DNA from: Pseudomonadota bacterium
GTDB taxonomy: Bacteria; Pseudomonadota; Alphaproteobacteria; UBA828
Length of the DNA stretch: 64,000 nucleotides
Direction: 5' to 3'
Assembly: GCA_027624955.1 (NCBI GenBank)
Contig: JAQBTG010000001.1
Span: 62,001-126,000 of the forward strand
Shown piece after piece: positions 1 to 8,962 of this stretch. How positions within the stretch are numbered: the stretch's first letter is position 1; the number at the start of each line of letters is the position of its first letter. The translations under genes were made by a program, and so were the position numbers. The notes beneath the pieces are model-generated. The model had not been told where the DNA came from. It did not search any database and saw only the letters and a list, made by a program, of their open reading frames with translations.

Positions 1-407
1 ATGAAGATTTGGCGCTGCTGTCCGGAGTCAGCCCGGAGCGCGTCGTGTTTTATGCCTGGGTGATCGCGGCGTCGTTGGCGGCCATCGCCGGCACGCTCTA
101 CGGCCTCGATAAAAGTTTCAAACCATTCACCTATTTTCAGCTGTTGCTGCCGATTTTTGCCGCCGCCATTGTCGGCGGTATTGGTAATCCTCTCGGCGCC
201 GTGGTCGGTGGTTTCGTCATCGCCTTTTCCGAGGTGACCATCACCTACGCTTATAGGAAATTCCTGCGCTATCTGCTGCCTGATGACTGGGCGCCTGAGA
301 GCTTGGTGCAGTTTCTCTCGACCGATTATAAATTCGCCATTTCCTTCATCATCCTGGTGGTCGTGCTGCTGGTGCGCCCGACCGGCATATTCCGCGGGAA
401 CTCGTGA
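1..407 (+). CDS. livH: Branched-chain amino-acid ABC transporter permease (LivH type), 5' truncated by window edge
   Basis: This is the C-terminal part of an inner-membrane permease for high-affinity branched-chain amino-acid uptake. The reading frame is open from base 3, so the true start lies before the window. About 134 residues are visible. They include hydrophobic helices and the stretch AAAIVGGIGNPLGAVVGG, typical of the LivH/LivM permease family, and end in VRPTGIFRG, the usual C-terminal signature. Its TGA stop overlaps the ATG of the following livM-type gene, so the two are translationally coupled. Substrate is inferred from the family; amides or urea are possible alternatives for such systems. 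Confidence 0.9.
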   Translation, partial: EDLALLSGVSPERVVFYAWVIAASLAAIAGTLYGLDKSFKPFTYFQLLLPIFAAAIVGGIGNPLGAVVGGFVIAFSEVTITYAYRKFLRYLLPDDWAPESLVQFLSTDYKFAISFIILVVVLLVRPTGIFRGNS

Positions 408-1720
408 TGAATCCCGTACTCCGTGCGCCGCTCCTGTTCGCTGTCATGGCGGCGATGCTGGCTGCCGTCGGCTTTGGCCAGTCTTGGCAGGTCGCGCTCA
501 CCATCCTTAATCTCTGTCTGATTTCTTCGATCATGGCGCTCGGCCTCAACATGCAATGGGGCTATGCCGGCTTGTTCAATGTCGGCGTGATGGGTTTTGC
601 CGCGGTCGGCGGCCTCGCCACAGTGCTGATCTCCAAGGCGCCGGTAGGCGAAGCCTGGGCCGCTGGTGGCTGGCGGCTCGCGGCGTCGCTCGGCGTGTTG
701 CTGGCGACAGCCGGTGTGGTGATCGTGGTTCGCCGCCGGCTTGGCCCCGGCGCGATCCGTTCGCTCGCCACGGCGGTCCTGATCATCGCCGGCTATTTTC
801 TCACTCGCATTTTCTTCGATCCGGCGACCGAGGCGATCGAAGCGGTTAACAGCGCCAAAACCGGTTATCTCGGCGGCCTCGGCCTGCCGATCATCTTGTC
901 GTGGATTGTCGGCGGCCTGCTCGCTGCCGGCGTTGCCTGGTTTATTGGCAAAGTCGCGCTCGGCCTACGCTCGGATTATTTTGCCATCGCTACCCTCGGA
1001 ATTTCCGAGATCGTCATCGCTGTTCTCAAGAACGAGGATTGGCTGGCGCGCGGCGTGAAGAACGTCACCGGCCTGGAGCGTCCGGTGCCCTATGAGGTGA
1101 ATCTACAGGCCGAACGGTGGTTCGCCGATTTTGCCACCTGGTTCGGCTCTGATGTAATCGAAGCCTCGTCGATCTTCGTCAAGCTGTGCTACGCCGCCTT
1201 GTTTCTGGCTGTGTTGCTGTTCGTCGTGGCGCTTTCGGAGCGCGCGCTGAAATCGCCCTGGGGCCGCATGATGCGCGCCATCCGCGACAATGAAGACGCG
1301 GCAGAAGCGATGGGCAAGGACGTCACGCGCCGCCATTTGCAAATATTCATCATCGGCTCAGGCGTCATCGGTATCGCCGGCGCCATGCTGACCACCCTCG
1401 ACGGCCAGTTCACGCCGGGCACCTACCAGCCGCTGCGCTTTACTTTCCTCATCTGGATCATGGTGATCATCGGCGGCTCGGGCAACAATTGGGGCTCGGT
1501 GCTGGGCGGCTTTCTGGTGTGGTTCGTGTGGATCGAAGCTGAGCCCGCTGGTCTCTGGCTGATGGACAGCATCACCGCAGGCTTGTCCGACGACAGCCCA
1601 TTCCGGGCCCATCTCCTCGATGCGGCCCCCCATATGCGTCTCATCATCATGGGGGTTATTTTGCTGGTGGTGATGCGCTTCGCGCCGCGCGGCCTCATAC
1701 CGGAGGTGATGCGACGATGA
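407..1720 (+). CDS. livM: Branched-chain amino-acid ABC transporter permease (LivM type)
   Basis: Second inner-membrane permease of the same ABC importer, about 437 residues with roughly ten hydrophobic segments. The family signature NMQWGYAGLFNVG lies near residues 47-59, and GGSGNNWGSVLGG with the C-terminal RFAPRGLIPE are typical of LivM. The ATG at 407 overlaps the upstream stop (TGATG); a GTG at 404 is an alternative start. No ATPase (LivG/LivF) gene follows, because the next gene is on the other strand, so the ATPases and binding protein must lie upstream of the window or elsewhere. Confidence 0.92.
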   Translation: MNPVLRAPLLFAVMAAMLAAVGFGQSWQVALTILNLCLISSIMALGLNMQWGYAGLFNVGVMGFAAVGGLATVLISKAPVGEAWAAGGWRLAASLGVLLATAGVVIVVRRRLGPGAIRSLATAVLIIAGYFLTRIFFDPATEAIEAVNSAKTGYLGGLGLPIILSWIVGGLLAAGVAWFIGKVALGLRSDYFAIATLGISEIVIAVLKNEDWLARGVKNVTGLERPVPYEVNLQAERWFADFATWFGSDVIEASSIFVKLCYAALFLAVLLFVVALSERALKSPWGRMMRAIRDNEDAAEAMGKDVTRRHLQIFIIGSGVIGIAGAMLTTLDGQFTPGTYQPLRFTFLIWIMVIIGGSGNNWGSVLGGFLVWFVWIEAEPAGLWLMDSITAGLSDDSPFRAHLLDAAPHMRLIIMGVILLVVMRFAPRGLIPEVMRR

Positions 1721-1736
1721 GAGGCGCGGCGCCGAA

Positions 1737-2486
1737 TTATTTCTTCGGCGCGCCGATGCGCCGCCAGTAATACGGCTTGATCCGAATCGCGCCCTGGTAA
1801 AATGCCGCCACGCGGTTCGCCGATTCCTGCGCATCGCGATAAACTTGTGATAGTTCGCCGATGGCGTTTGGATGGGCGTCGACGCGCAGATTATGCCACA
1901 TCTCCGGTTGAGGCGACGCCACAATCACTGCTGCCGACATCGAGCTGCCGAAGACTTCTTTTGTTGGAATCACCCGCAGCGATCCGGTCTTTTCATCGAC
2001 CACTTCAACCGTATCGACATGGCCGCCCGCTGCCTCTCCTGCTTGAATGGCGAGGATCAGGCGAAGCGTGAAATCCTCGCCTGCCGCTGCGTCATAAGCC
2101 TCGGAAATCGCGCTGAGAACGCGCTCGGATTTAATGCAATTGGCGCCGACGACATGATCTCCGCGCACCAGATGCCCTTTCCACGGAATGATTTGCTCAC
2201 CACTCCAGGCGAAGTGATCGTTCTGCGCGCCGATGGCGAGGAGTTGGCGCATGTCGCGGCCATCGTCTGCAGCAATGATCGCGTCGCCGGCTGCCGCCGC
2301 CAATGTCCCGGATTCAAGAAGCTCCATCATGCGCAGACCATTGTCGACGTTGGCATAGGCTTGTGTTGCCACCGCACCTAGCAAGCTGACATGCGGGACA
2401 ATGCTGCCATAGCCGGCAATGTCGGTGTATCCGCAGGCGCCGAACGCCCCGGTCTGTTCATCCCGGGCAACGATAGAAAATGTCAC
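1737..2486 (-). CDS. DUF1028 family protein (Ntn-hydrolase-like fold)
   Basis: A 249-residue protein with the DUF1028 pattern: N-terminal TFSIVARDEQTGAFG, then a central VGANCIKSERVL stretch and an acidic GEDFTLRLILAIQAGEAAGG segment. Family members resemble Ntn hydrolases and often sit beside amidases, peptidases or transporters; the substrate is unknown. The start is GTG, supported by AAGGAG six bases upstream. It is convergent with livM, ending 16 bases from it. Residues from about 185 on (PQPEMWHNLRVDAHPNAIGEL) match the usual C-terminal extension. Function is not predictable beyond the family. Confidence 0.85.
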   Translation of the reverse strand: MTFSIVARDEQTGAFGACGYTDIAGYGSIVPHVSLLGAVATQAYANVDNGLRMMELLESGTLAAAAGDAIIAADDGRDMRQLLAIGAQNDHFAWSGEQIIPWKGHLVRGDHVVGANCIKSERVLSAISEAYDAAAGEDFTLRLILAIQAGEAAGGHVDTVEVVDEKTGSLRVIPTKEVFGSSMSAAVIVASPQPEMWHNLRVDAHPNAIGELSQVYRDAQESANRVAAFYQGAIRIKPYYWRRIGAPKK

Positions 2487-2594
2487 GACAGGCTCCTTTG
2501 GCCGCGGCGTTCATAGCCTTACGAAGTGAAAGATCTGCGGGAACACGATTCGCGCCCTCGGTTAGCACGCTCGGCCAGCGCCCGTGATTAACGC

Positions 2595-2798
2595 TCAGCC
2601 AAAGCAGGCACCAATCCCCATGCCCACCGTATCGATATAGCGCACCAGATAGCTCTGTGTGATGTGGTCGAACGCCCAGGCGGTGGAAGAAAAAATCTCT
2701 CCGTGCCAGGCGGCCGCGCCGGCGAACAGGATCGCCACGGCAATGAAGGTCAAGGGCCGCAAGCTGAGGACCGGATTATTTCTTAGCAGGGATACCAT
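2595..2798 (-). CDS. Small membrane protein, unknown
   Basis: A 67-residue ORF with one hydrophobic segment (about residues 15-32, PLTFIAVAILFAGAAAW) and a short polar tail ending in GMGIGACFG. The only ribosome-binding-like sequence is a weak AAAGAG about 11 bases upstream of the ATG. It fills a gap between DUF1028 and the SDR gene and runs in the same direction as both. I do not recognise a family. It could be a real one-helix protein or a chance ORF. Confidence 0.4.
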   Translation of the reverse strand: MVSLLRNNPVLSLRPLTFIAVAILFAGAAAWHGEIFSSTAWAFDHITQSYLVRYIDTVGMGIGACFG

Positions 2799-2917
2799 CT
2801 AGGTTTCGCTCTTTCTTCGATTCTATCCGCGCGAGCCGTCATTATCAAAGAAATCCCTACGCCTGTAAATGGGCCGGAGCCGTCGCGTCGCGTCGCCCGA
2901 GAGATCGAGCTTAGCGG

Positions 2918-3754
2918 TTAACTCTCCTTTAGCGCTTTGGCCAACTGCTTCATGGCGGTGGCTGATTCCGACCAGCCACGGCCGCCGGTCATGCCGCCAT
3001 CGACGGTAAGATCATGGCCGTTGACGAAGCTCGCCTCGTCGCTGGCGAGAAAGACCGCGGCGTGCGCGATGTCATCCGGCAAGCCGCTGCGCGGTATCGG
3101 CTGACGCGTGCGGAACATGGCGTCTAACCTATCGATAGTGGCGTCGGCATCGCTGGTTGAAAGCCCCATGGCCTTGCCGAAGACAGGTGTGAGGATCGCG
3201 CCTGGGGAAATCGAATTGACCCGGATGCCGCGCTCACCAAGCTCCATCGCCGCGGTCCGCGTGACATGGATCACCGCCGCCTTTGACGCGCTATAGAGAT
3301 GGTCGCCATAGCCCGTTCTCAGGCCGGCAATGCTCGCATTGTTGATAATGCTGCCCGAGCCCTGACGCTTCATCACTCGCGCAGCATGCTTCATGCCCAT
3401 CAGTACGCCGCCGACGTTCACATTCATGGTTTGGACATAGCCCTCCCAGGAGATGTGCGCGATCGGCTCGTTGGGTCCGGGAATGCCGGCATTGTTGAAC
3501 AGGCAGTCGAGGCGCCCGAAATGCTCGACCGCCCGTGCTACCAGGGCTTCGATATCGGCTTCCTTGGCGACATCGGTTTTGACGAATATCGCGGCATCGC
3601 CGAGCGCTTCGGCCAGGCGCTCGCCTTTCTCCACCGTTCGCCCGGCAATAGCCACTCGCGCGCCCTCGGCGACGAATATTTCCACGGTACGCGCACCGAT
3701 GCCGCTGGTGCCGCCAGTCACAACGGCGACCTTGCCTTCCAATCTACCTGCCAC
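2918..3754 (-). CDS. Short-chain dehydrogenase/reductase (SDR)
   Basis: A 278-residue classical SDR that oxidises or reduces an unknown alcohol/ketone with NAD(P). The Rossmann motif TGGTSGIG is at residues 13-20, NNAG at about 87-90, and the catalytic Ser and YSASK lie in the middle. The C-terminal half carries the usual PGAILTP and FVNGHDLTVDGG motifs. The start is GTG with GGGAGG eight bases upstream. It is divergent from the decarboxylase gene across about 160 bases, so the pair may share a control region. Substrate cannot be inferred. Confidence 0.9.
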   Translation of the reverse strand: MAGRLEGKVAVVTGGTSGIGARTVEIFVAEGARVAIAGRTVEKGERLAEALGDAAIFVKTDVAKEADIEALVARAVEHFGRLDCLFNNAGIPGPNEPIAHISWEGYVQTMNVNVGGVLMGMKHAARVMKRQGSGSIINNASIAGLRTGYGDHLYSASKAAVIHVTRTAAMELGERGIRVNSISPGAILTPVFGKAMGLSTSDADATIDRLDAMFRTRQPIPRSGLPDDIAHAAVFLASDEASFVNGHDLTVDGGMTGGRGWSESATAMKQLAKALKES

Positions 3755-3917
3755 GCCGCTCGCCTCCCAAATTCCGCTCTATTCCACTTTGTACAAAAAC
3801 GGTAACGCGCGCATCTACGGCGAACAAGCCTGGTGGCGATGGGAAATGGGAGGCGGATGGCGTAAGCTGAAATTCCCCACGCGCGCATCCGCCGCTCAGA
3901 AATCAAGAGGCCATGAC

Positions 3918-5321
3918 ATGCTGCACCCTCCCGCAACCCGCCCGGCGCCCGCTATCGAATCGCTCTACGAAGCGGTTCAACAAAATCTCGACCCCGGCGC
4001 GGGCGATATAGCGGTCGACCGGCTGATGCAGCTCTTCCGCCGCCTGTCTGATCTGCATGACACTGATGTCTCAAGCCCGTTTAATATGGGGTATTTCTGC
4101 ATCGATGCCGACGCCGCGTCGGTCACCGCGATGGACGAGACCAACCGCCGCGGCGCCAATATCGGGGTGGTGGGCCAGCATCCGGCTGCGGTTGCGTTCG
4201 AGCAGTACAGCATCGATCTCATCCTCACCGCCTTCGGGTTCGATGCCAAAACCGCCATCGGCCATTTCACCGCTTGCGGAACGGAAGCCAACATGACGGC
4301 GATGATCGTCGCCTTGACCGACCGTCTCACGCAACGCAACCTGCACTGCCCGGCGGTGAACGCCGCGCTTTGTAGCGACGAGGCGGGCGCGCCCGAGCCC
4401 TACGAATATTGGCGCCATGGCACAGCACCGCTCGGCGTGCGCCCGGCTGTCTATGTCGCGCCCCAGACTCATGGCTCGATCGGAAAAAACGCGCGCAACT
4501 TAATTGGTGCCGCGTCGCTACGCGAAGTCGCGATGGACGATGATCTTCGTCTCGACCCGGAGGCGCTCGATCGGGCGATGGCTGCGGATGCGGCGTCGGG
4601 AAACTTCCTGCCGTTTATGGTTGTAGGCACCGTGGGCGCAACGCCTTCTGGCATTGTCGATCCCTTGGCCGAGATTGGCGAGGTGTGCGCCAAGCATGGC
4701 GCGTGGTTCCATGTCGATGCGCCGTGGGGCGGCATCGCCGCCTTTTCGCCGCGTCTCAGGCAACAATGCTTGGACGGACTGGATGCGGCGGATTCACTGA
4801 TCTTCGATCCGCACAAGACCTTGGCACCGCTCGGCGCTGGCGGCGCGGGCATGTTTCTCTCACGCCACCGCGAGCCGGTCGAACTGGCGTTCAACGTGTC
4901 GGGCGGCGACGTGGCGCGCCATGATTATGCCTATCTGTCCTTGCAGGGCTCGCGCGCCAACACCGGCTTGCGCGTTCTGACCTCGATCTTGCGGCCGGAC
5001 GAATTGGCGCGCCGTATCGAGGGCGAAGCCGCGCTCGGTGATCGCCTGCGCGCACTTCTCAAGGCGGCGGGCTGGGAGATCGTCAATGAAACGCCGCTCC
5101 CGGTGATCTGTGCTATTCATCCGGCTATGCGAACCGGCGCATTCAGCGCCGGCGATTGTGTGCGACATCTGAACACTGCGGGCGTGCTGGCAAAGTCCGA
5201 AAGCCTGCGCCCGGGCGAGCCCGACGCGCTCCGCCTGGGTGTCATCAGCCGGCGCACCGATGAACGCGCACTGCACCATGTTGTCGAATGCCTCTCTGAA
5301 TTTGTCAGAGACCAAAGTTAG
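3918..5321 (+). CDS. PLP-dependent group II decarboxylase family protein
   Basis: A 467-residue pyridoxal-phosphate enzyme of the group II amino-acid decarboxylase family. In the sequence: GTEANMTA (about 121-128) for phosphate binding, H185, the FHVDAPWGG motif with D267 pairing the pyridine nitrogen, and DPHKTL with the Schiff-base lysine at about K300. The start is the ATG at 3918, preceded by AAGAGG; the frame is open upstream without a better start. Family members decarboxylate aromatic amino acids, glutamate or similar substrates. Here the substrate is unknown. It is followed by a polysaccharide deacetylase gene 53 bases downstream. Confidence 0.85.
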   Translation: MLHPPATRPAPAIESLYEAVQQNLDPGAGDIAVDRLMQLFRRLSDLHDTDVSSPFNMGYFCIDADAASVTAMDETNRRGANIGVVGQHPAAVAFEQYSIDLILTAFGFDAKTAIGHFTACGTEANMTAMIVALTDRLTQRNLHCPAVNAALCSDEAGAPEPYEYWRHGTAPLGVRPAVYVAPQTHGSIGKNARNLIGAASLREVAMDDDLRLDPEALDRAMAADAASGNFLPFMVVGTVGATPSGIVDPLAEIGEVCAKHGAWFHVDAPWGGIAAFSPRLRQQCLDGLDAADSLIFDPHKTLAPLGAGGAGMFLSRHREPVELAFNVSGGDVARHDYAYLSLQGSRANTGLRVLTSILRPDELARRIEGEAALGDRLRALLKAAGWEIVNETPLPVICAIHPAMRTGAFSAGDCVRHLNTAGVLAKSESLRPGEPDALRLGVISRRTDERALHHVVECLSEFVRDQS

Positions 5322-5374
5322 AGTGCGAATGGAGGCGTGCCGGTGCATTTGTACTCAATGGGGGGAGTAGAATT

Positions 5375-6202
5375 ATGGCCAGACATATAGCCTGCCTAAC
5401 GTTCGATTTTGACGCCGTCTCCGGCGTGATCGCCCAGGGTCTTCACTCGCCGACACCAATTTCGCGCGGCGAATTTGGCGTTGTCGGTGCCGAGCGGATG
5501 CTTGGCCTGTTGGACCGCCACGGTATCAAATCGACCTGGTTCATTCCCGGCCATACGCTGGAAACCTACCCCGAAATGTCGGAAAAGGTGGTCGCGGCCG
5601 GCCATGAAATCGGCCATCACGGGTGGACGCACATGACTCCGGTGCAAATGTCGCGGGACGAAGAGGAAGCTGGCCTGGTGCGCGCCAACACGGTGATCGA
5701 AAAGATCAGCGGCAAGCCTGCCCGCGGCTACCGCTCGCCGGCCTGGGATCTCAGCGAGAATAGCATCGAGCTCTTAATCAAGCACAGCTTCATCTATGAG
5801 AGCAGCATGATGGGGCACGATTGTTCGCCCTATTACGCCCGCACCGGCGATGTCATCACGCTCGATCAACCGATGCACTTCGGCCCCGAAACACCACTAA
5901 TTGAGATGCCGATCAGTTGGAGCCTCGATGATTACCCGCATTTCGAGTTCGTGCAGACCAAGAATTACCGTCTCCAGGGCTTGATGCCGGCGCAAGGTGT
6001 GCTGCAAAACTGGCTCGATGATTTCGACTATATGCGGCGCAGCACCGAATGGGGAGTGCTGACCTACACCTGCCACCCCTTTGTCAGCGGCCGTGGTCAC
6101 CGAATGCTGATGTTAGAGCGACTGATAGTGGGTTTGCAGAAGTTTGGCGCGGCCTTCCTCACCATGGAAGAGGCCGCTGAGGAATGGAGTCGTCGCGGAT
6201 AA
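5375..6202 (+). CDS. Polysaccharide deacetylase (NodB-like) family protein
   Basis: A 275-residue NodB-fold hydrolase. The first metal motif is TFDFDA (about 10-15), the second is HEIGHHGWTH (about 76-85), and RSPAWDLS is the third conserved block. The layout resembles PgdA-like enzymes from Helicobacter, which act on N-acyl or cyclic-imide bonds rather than chitin. No signal peptide is visible, suggesting a cytoplasmic small-molecule substrate. The ATG has a GGGGGAG ribosome site eight bases upstream. It sits between the PLP decarboxylase and an NTF2-like gene in the same direction, so a shared catabolic role is possible. Confidence 0.85.
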   Translation: MARHIACLTFDFDAVSGVIAQGLHSPTPISRGEFGVVGAERMLGLLDRHGIKSTWFIPGHTLETYPEMSEKVVAAGHEIGHHGWTHMTPVQMSRDEEEAGLVRANTVIEKISGKPARGYRSPAWDLSENSIELLIKHSFIYESSMMGHDCSPYYARTGDVITLDQPMHFGPETPLIEMPISWSLDDYPHFEFVQTKNYRLQGLMPAQGVLQNWLDDFDYMRRSTEWGVLTYTCHPFVSGRGHRMLMLERLIVGLQKFGAAFLTMEEAAEEWSRRG

Positions 6203-6249
6203 TCGGGTATGGAAAGCGTCAGAAATAATTCAATACAGGAGAGAAAAAC

Positions 6250-6672
6250 ATGAGCGACAACAAAGCAAAAGATATCGTGCGGCAATTTCTCGCGGCGATT
6301 GCCGCCGGTGACGGCGCCACCATGCTGGGGCTGATGGCCGATGATGCAGTGATGATCACGCCGGGCTCGCCCAAGGTGCCGTTTAACGGGCGCTTCGAGG
6401 GGAAAACCTCGATTACGCACGCGTTTACGATGTTCGCCGAATATCTTGAGATTCGCGATCATACGCTGAAGCTCCTGTTCGGCGAAGGCGAGCATGTTGC
6501 GGTGATGATCAACGAAACTTCGCGTGCCAAACGCACCGACCGCTTTATCAAGCAGGATACCTTCTGGTATTTTCGCGTCTCCAGCGGCGTCATCCAGCAT
6601 TGGCAAGTGTTCGAGGATACTGAGCAGGTCGGCTGGGCGTGGGACGATGGCGCAACGCGCCGTGCCGAGTGA
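6250..6672 (+). CDS. NTF2-like / SnoaL-like fold protein
   Basis: A 140-residue protein with an alpha+beta cone-type fold pattern: an N-terminal helix (AKDIVRQFLAAIAAGDGATMLGLMADDAVM), then strands with the typical FNGRFEGKTSI and WQVFEDTEQVGWAW endings. Such proteins act as isomerases, dehydratases or ligand-binding accessories. The ATG is preceded by CAGGAGAG. A related NTF2-like gene lies at 61887-62282 in this window. The gene follows the deacetylase by 47 bases and is probably co-transcribed. Function unknown. Confidence 0.75.
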   Translation: MSDNKAKDIVRQFLAAIAAGDGATMLGLMADDAVMITPGSPKVPFNGRFEGKTSITHAFTMFAEYLEIRDHTLKLLFGEGEHVAVMINETSRAKRTDRFIKQDTFWYFRVSSGVIQHWQVFEDTEQVGWAWDDGATRRAE

Positions 6673-6696
6673 GATGCAGCGACCATGACTGAGTAG

Positions 6697-6897
6697 CCTT
6701 ATGCTGCGTTCGAAAGCGAAGGCTATGTCGATGGGAAGCAAGGCGAAATCGCCGACTGTTTCGACGGCGCCTACGCAATCTCGAGAAGATCGAAAATCTC
6801 AAGCATCTTTCCCAGCCTTGTCGGCTGGTTGCGCAGCATCATGATCGACCGCAAAAATAAGGACAGAGAGTATCGCCGCACCGATGCGCGAATCTGA
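6697..6897 (+). pseudogene. Possible decayed coding remnant
   Basis: After the NTF2-like stop the same frame stays open except for one TAG at 6694-6696. It then runs for 66 codons with a protein-like composition (FESEGYVDGKQGEIADCFDG ... SLVGWLRSIMIDRKNKDREY) but without a convincing start or ribosome site. The rest of the stretch 6673-7016 shows no other gene. It may be the remains of a broken gene or chance; I recognise no family. Confidence 0.2.
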
Positions 6898-7016
6898 TCG
6901 GGCGTTCTGGAGTGACTAGGCGCCGAGGGATCGATGCTTTATCCGACATCTGGGCCGGCGCTAGGACTAATAAGACGGGAAACATCCGATTCTCGGCCGA
7001 GCTTGACGAGAGATCG

Positions 7017-7202
7017 ATGAAATACACCAACGATGCGACCGGATCGACGCCTCTTCTGTGCACTTCGGACTATGGTCACGAAATGCCATTGGCGCAGATC
7101 GCCGACGAATTATTGGAATTTATCGCTGATCCGGCCTTCAGCGAAGAAACCAAGGCGAATATTCTTTGCCGCATTAGCAAGGAGCAATACCGACTGCCCT
7201 GA
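7017..7202 (+). CDS. Small hypothetical protein
   Basis: A 61-residue acidic ORF (from the internal ATG at 7017) containing PLAQIADELLEFIADPAFSEE, a helical stretch. The frame is open upstream to 6912, but the earlier residues look less protein-like. No clear ribosome site is seen, and no family is recognised. It sits between the NTF2-like gene and a Sel1-repeat gene in the same direction. Plausible but unproven. Confidence 0.4.
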   Translation: MKYTNDATGSTPLLCTSDYGHEMPLAQIADELLEFIADPAFSEETKANILCRISKEQYRLP

Positions 7203-7276
7203 ATATTGCGAGTCAGTCTGATCAATCCCGCGTGATGACATGCTGTATTTCGCCCAAGAGCCCCTATATCTAATAA

Positions 7277-7732
7277 ATGTACAAAATTCTCGCCATCTCA
7301 GTGTTTGCTGGAGTTTTCGGCGGCATTGCTCTGCTAGCCACGCCGGGCGCCAATGCGGCGACGGCCATCAGCCTGTCCGAGACGGCGGTTATTGATGTCG
7401 CCCAGGATATGAGCCTGATTCACCAGGTGCGCAGCAACCGCTACAAGGAACAAATGCGCCACCATTTGCAAATGGGCCGGCGTGGCGATGCCAATGCTCT
7501 CCGGCAGCTCGCCTTTCACTACTCCAAGGGGTGGGGCGTTATCCGCGATCTCACCAAGGCCTATATGTGGTTCACCCTGGCCGGCATGCAGGGCAGCCAG
7601 GACGCCTTAGAAAACCGCGAAACGATTGCCACGGCTTTGAGCGGTGAGCAGATCGCCCGCGCCGAGGCTATGGCCGAGCGATGGCAGGCGGCTTACGAAT
7701 GGGAGATCGAGGCGGGGCATTTCGGCGGTTAG
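7277..7732 (+). CDS. Exported Sel1-repeat protein
   Basis: A 151-residue protein with an N-terminal signal peptide (about residues 1-27, ending ANA-AT). One clear Sel1-like repeat follows (about 74-110: DANALRQLAFHYSKGWGVIRD then KAYMWFTLAGMQG). The C-terminus has the usual LSGEQIARAEAMAERW helix. Sel1 repeats form a solenoid for protein-protein contacts, often in the periplasm. The same frame continues past the TAG stop with a second Sel1-like segment (see the next feature), so the protein may once have been longer. Confidence 0.75.
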   Translation: MYKILAISVFAGVFGGIALLATPGANAATAISLSETAVIDVAQDMSLIHQVRSNRYKEQMRHHLQMGRRGDANALRQLAFHYSKGWGVIRDLTKAYMWFTLAGMQGSQDALENRETIATALSGEQIARAEAMAERWQAAYEWEIEAGHFGG

Positions 7733-7849
7733 GCAGCTGCAGCTCGTCGGCTAAGCCAATTGTGTCGCGATGATATAGGCTTTGTTGGCCGGTATCTGTT
7801 TGCTGCCAATATGTGGTTCGACCTGGCAGCAGCGAAGACGCCAATTTGA
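7733..7849 (+). pseudogene. In-frame Sel1-repeat fragment beyond an amber stop
   Basis: Directly after the TAG that ends the Sel1 gene the same frame is open for 38 codons to a TGA at 7847-7849. It contains RDDIGFVGRY followed by AANMWFDLAAAKTP, which closely resembles the AYMWFxLAAAxG half of a Sel1 repeat. There is no start codon with a ribosome site. The segment is best read as a truncated tail of the preceding gene, or less likely as a readthrough extension. Confidence 0.4.
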
Positions 7850-7882
7850 GCCTCGACAGATACTTCATGGCAGGCGAAACAA

Positions 7883-8962
7883 TTAAGATTCTTCCGCACT
7901 GTTGTCGCGGATGACTGCGGCGCGGGCGTCAATTTCTGTCGCCTCGGCGTTGCGTCCGGTGGCACGTAACAATGCGGCATAATTCTCCAGCCTCTCGGCG
8001 GCATTAAGGCGGGGTGGATCAAGGGATTCCGCATCTATCGCCAGCGCGCGCCTAAATAGCCGCTCGGCCTCGTCATGCTCGCCCAGGTCATGGTGGAGCA
8101 AGGCCAAGGTTCCTAGGGTCTCCGCCACGTCCGGGTGCCCGGGCCCGAACACGTCCTCGCGAATCACCAGCGCGCGTTCCGACAACGTCTCGGCCTCGGA
8201 AAATTTTCCGAGCGCACGATAGACCACCGCAAGCTCGTTTAGCCGCTGCGCCACATCCGGATGACGTGGCCCGAGCGTTTTCTCGCGAATCTCTAATAGG
8301 CGCTGGGATATAGGCTCGGCTTGTCCGTACTTGCCTTGCGATTGGTAGAGTAACGTTAATTTGTAGAGCGGCAGCGATATAAAATCGCTTTCGTGTCCAG
8401 CGGCCTTCTCAGCATTGGCCAGCACGCGCTCAAAGAACGGCTCTGCCTTGGCATATTCTTCCTGGGCCTTGAACAGCTCTGCCAGATAGTTCAAATAATC
8501 TGCGAGGAACAGGTTGTCGGGACTTGAGGCCTTCTCGACGATCGCCAGCGCGCGGCGAAAATTCGCCTCAGCCTCAGCGTATTTATTCTGTGCCTGAAAG
8601 TTGAGCGCCAGCGCGCTGAGTGTTGCGGCGAGGTCCGGATGGTAAGGCCCGAGGGCGTCCTCATGAATTTGCAATGCACGCTGATAAAGCGGCTCGGCGT
8701 CGCTGTACAGGTGCTGAGCCACATAGAGCCCTGCCAAATAGCCGAGCAATTTGGAAACAAACGGATGGCCCGAGCCAAACTCGCTCTCTGCCAGCTTGAC
8801 CGCGTCCTCAACATAGGGAACGGCCTCTTGGTGTTTTTTTTGGGCATTGAGATCGCCGGCATCGCTCAACGCATCCAGCAGCTCGGGCGACTGCGCGAAA
8901 GTTGTGTCGGGTAGCAGGGCCGCCGCCAACAAAACACATGCAAACCAGCGAATTAACGCCAC
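7883..8962 (-). CDS. Exported tetratricopeptide-repeat protein (kinesin-light-chain-like TPRs)
   Basis: A 359-residue protein with a signal peptide (about 1-23, ending TFAQS). At least six 42-residue TPR units follow, of the form YAEAEANFRRALAI or FSEAETLSERALVI with GPxHPDVA spacers, which is the kinesin-light-chain type. Such arrays are scaffolds for protein contacts. The protein is probably periplasmic. It is convergent with the Sel1-repeat gene, so two repeat-scaffold proteins lie tail to tail. Partners are unknown. Confidence 0.8.
   Translation of the reverse strand: MALIRWFACVLLAAALLPDTTFAQSPELLDALSDAGDLNAQKKHQEAVPYVEDAVKLAESEFGSGHPFVSKLLGYLAGLYVAQHLYSDAEPLYQRALQIHEDALGPYHPDLAATLSALALNFQAQNKYAEAEANFRRALAIVEKASSPDNLFLADYLNYLAELFKAQEEYAKAEPFFERVLANAEKAAGHESDFISLPLYKLTLLYQSQGKYGQAEPISQRLLEIREKTLGPRHPDVAQRLNELAVVYRALGKFSEAETLSERALVIREDVFGPGHPDVAETLGTLALLHHDLGEHDEAERLFRRALAIDAESLDPPRLNAAERLENYAALLRATGRNAEATEIDARAAVIRDNSAEES

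Noticed and set aside
1729-1751. 8-bp inverted repeat at the livM/DUF1028 junction
   Set aside because: It overlaps the end of the DUF1028 gene and has no T tract; weak evidence for a terminator.
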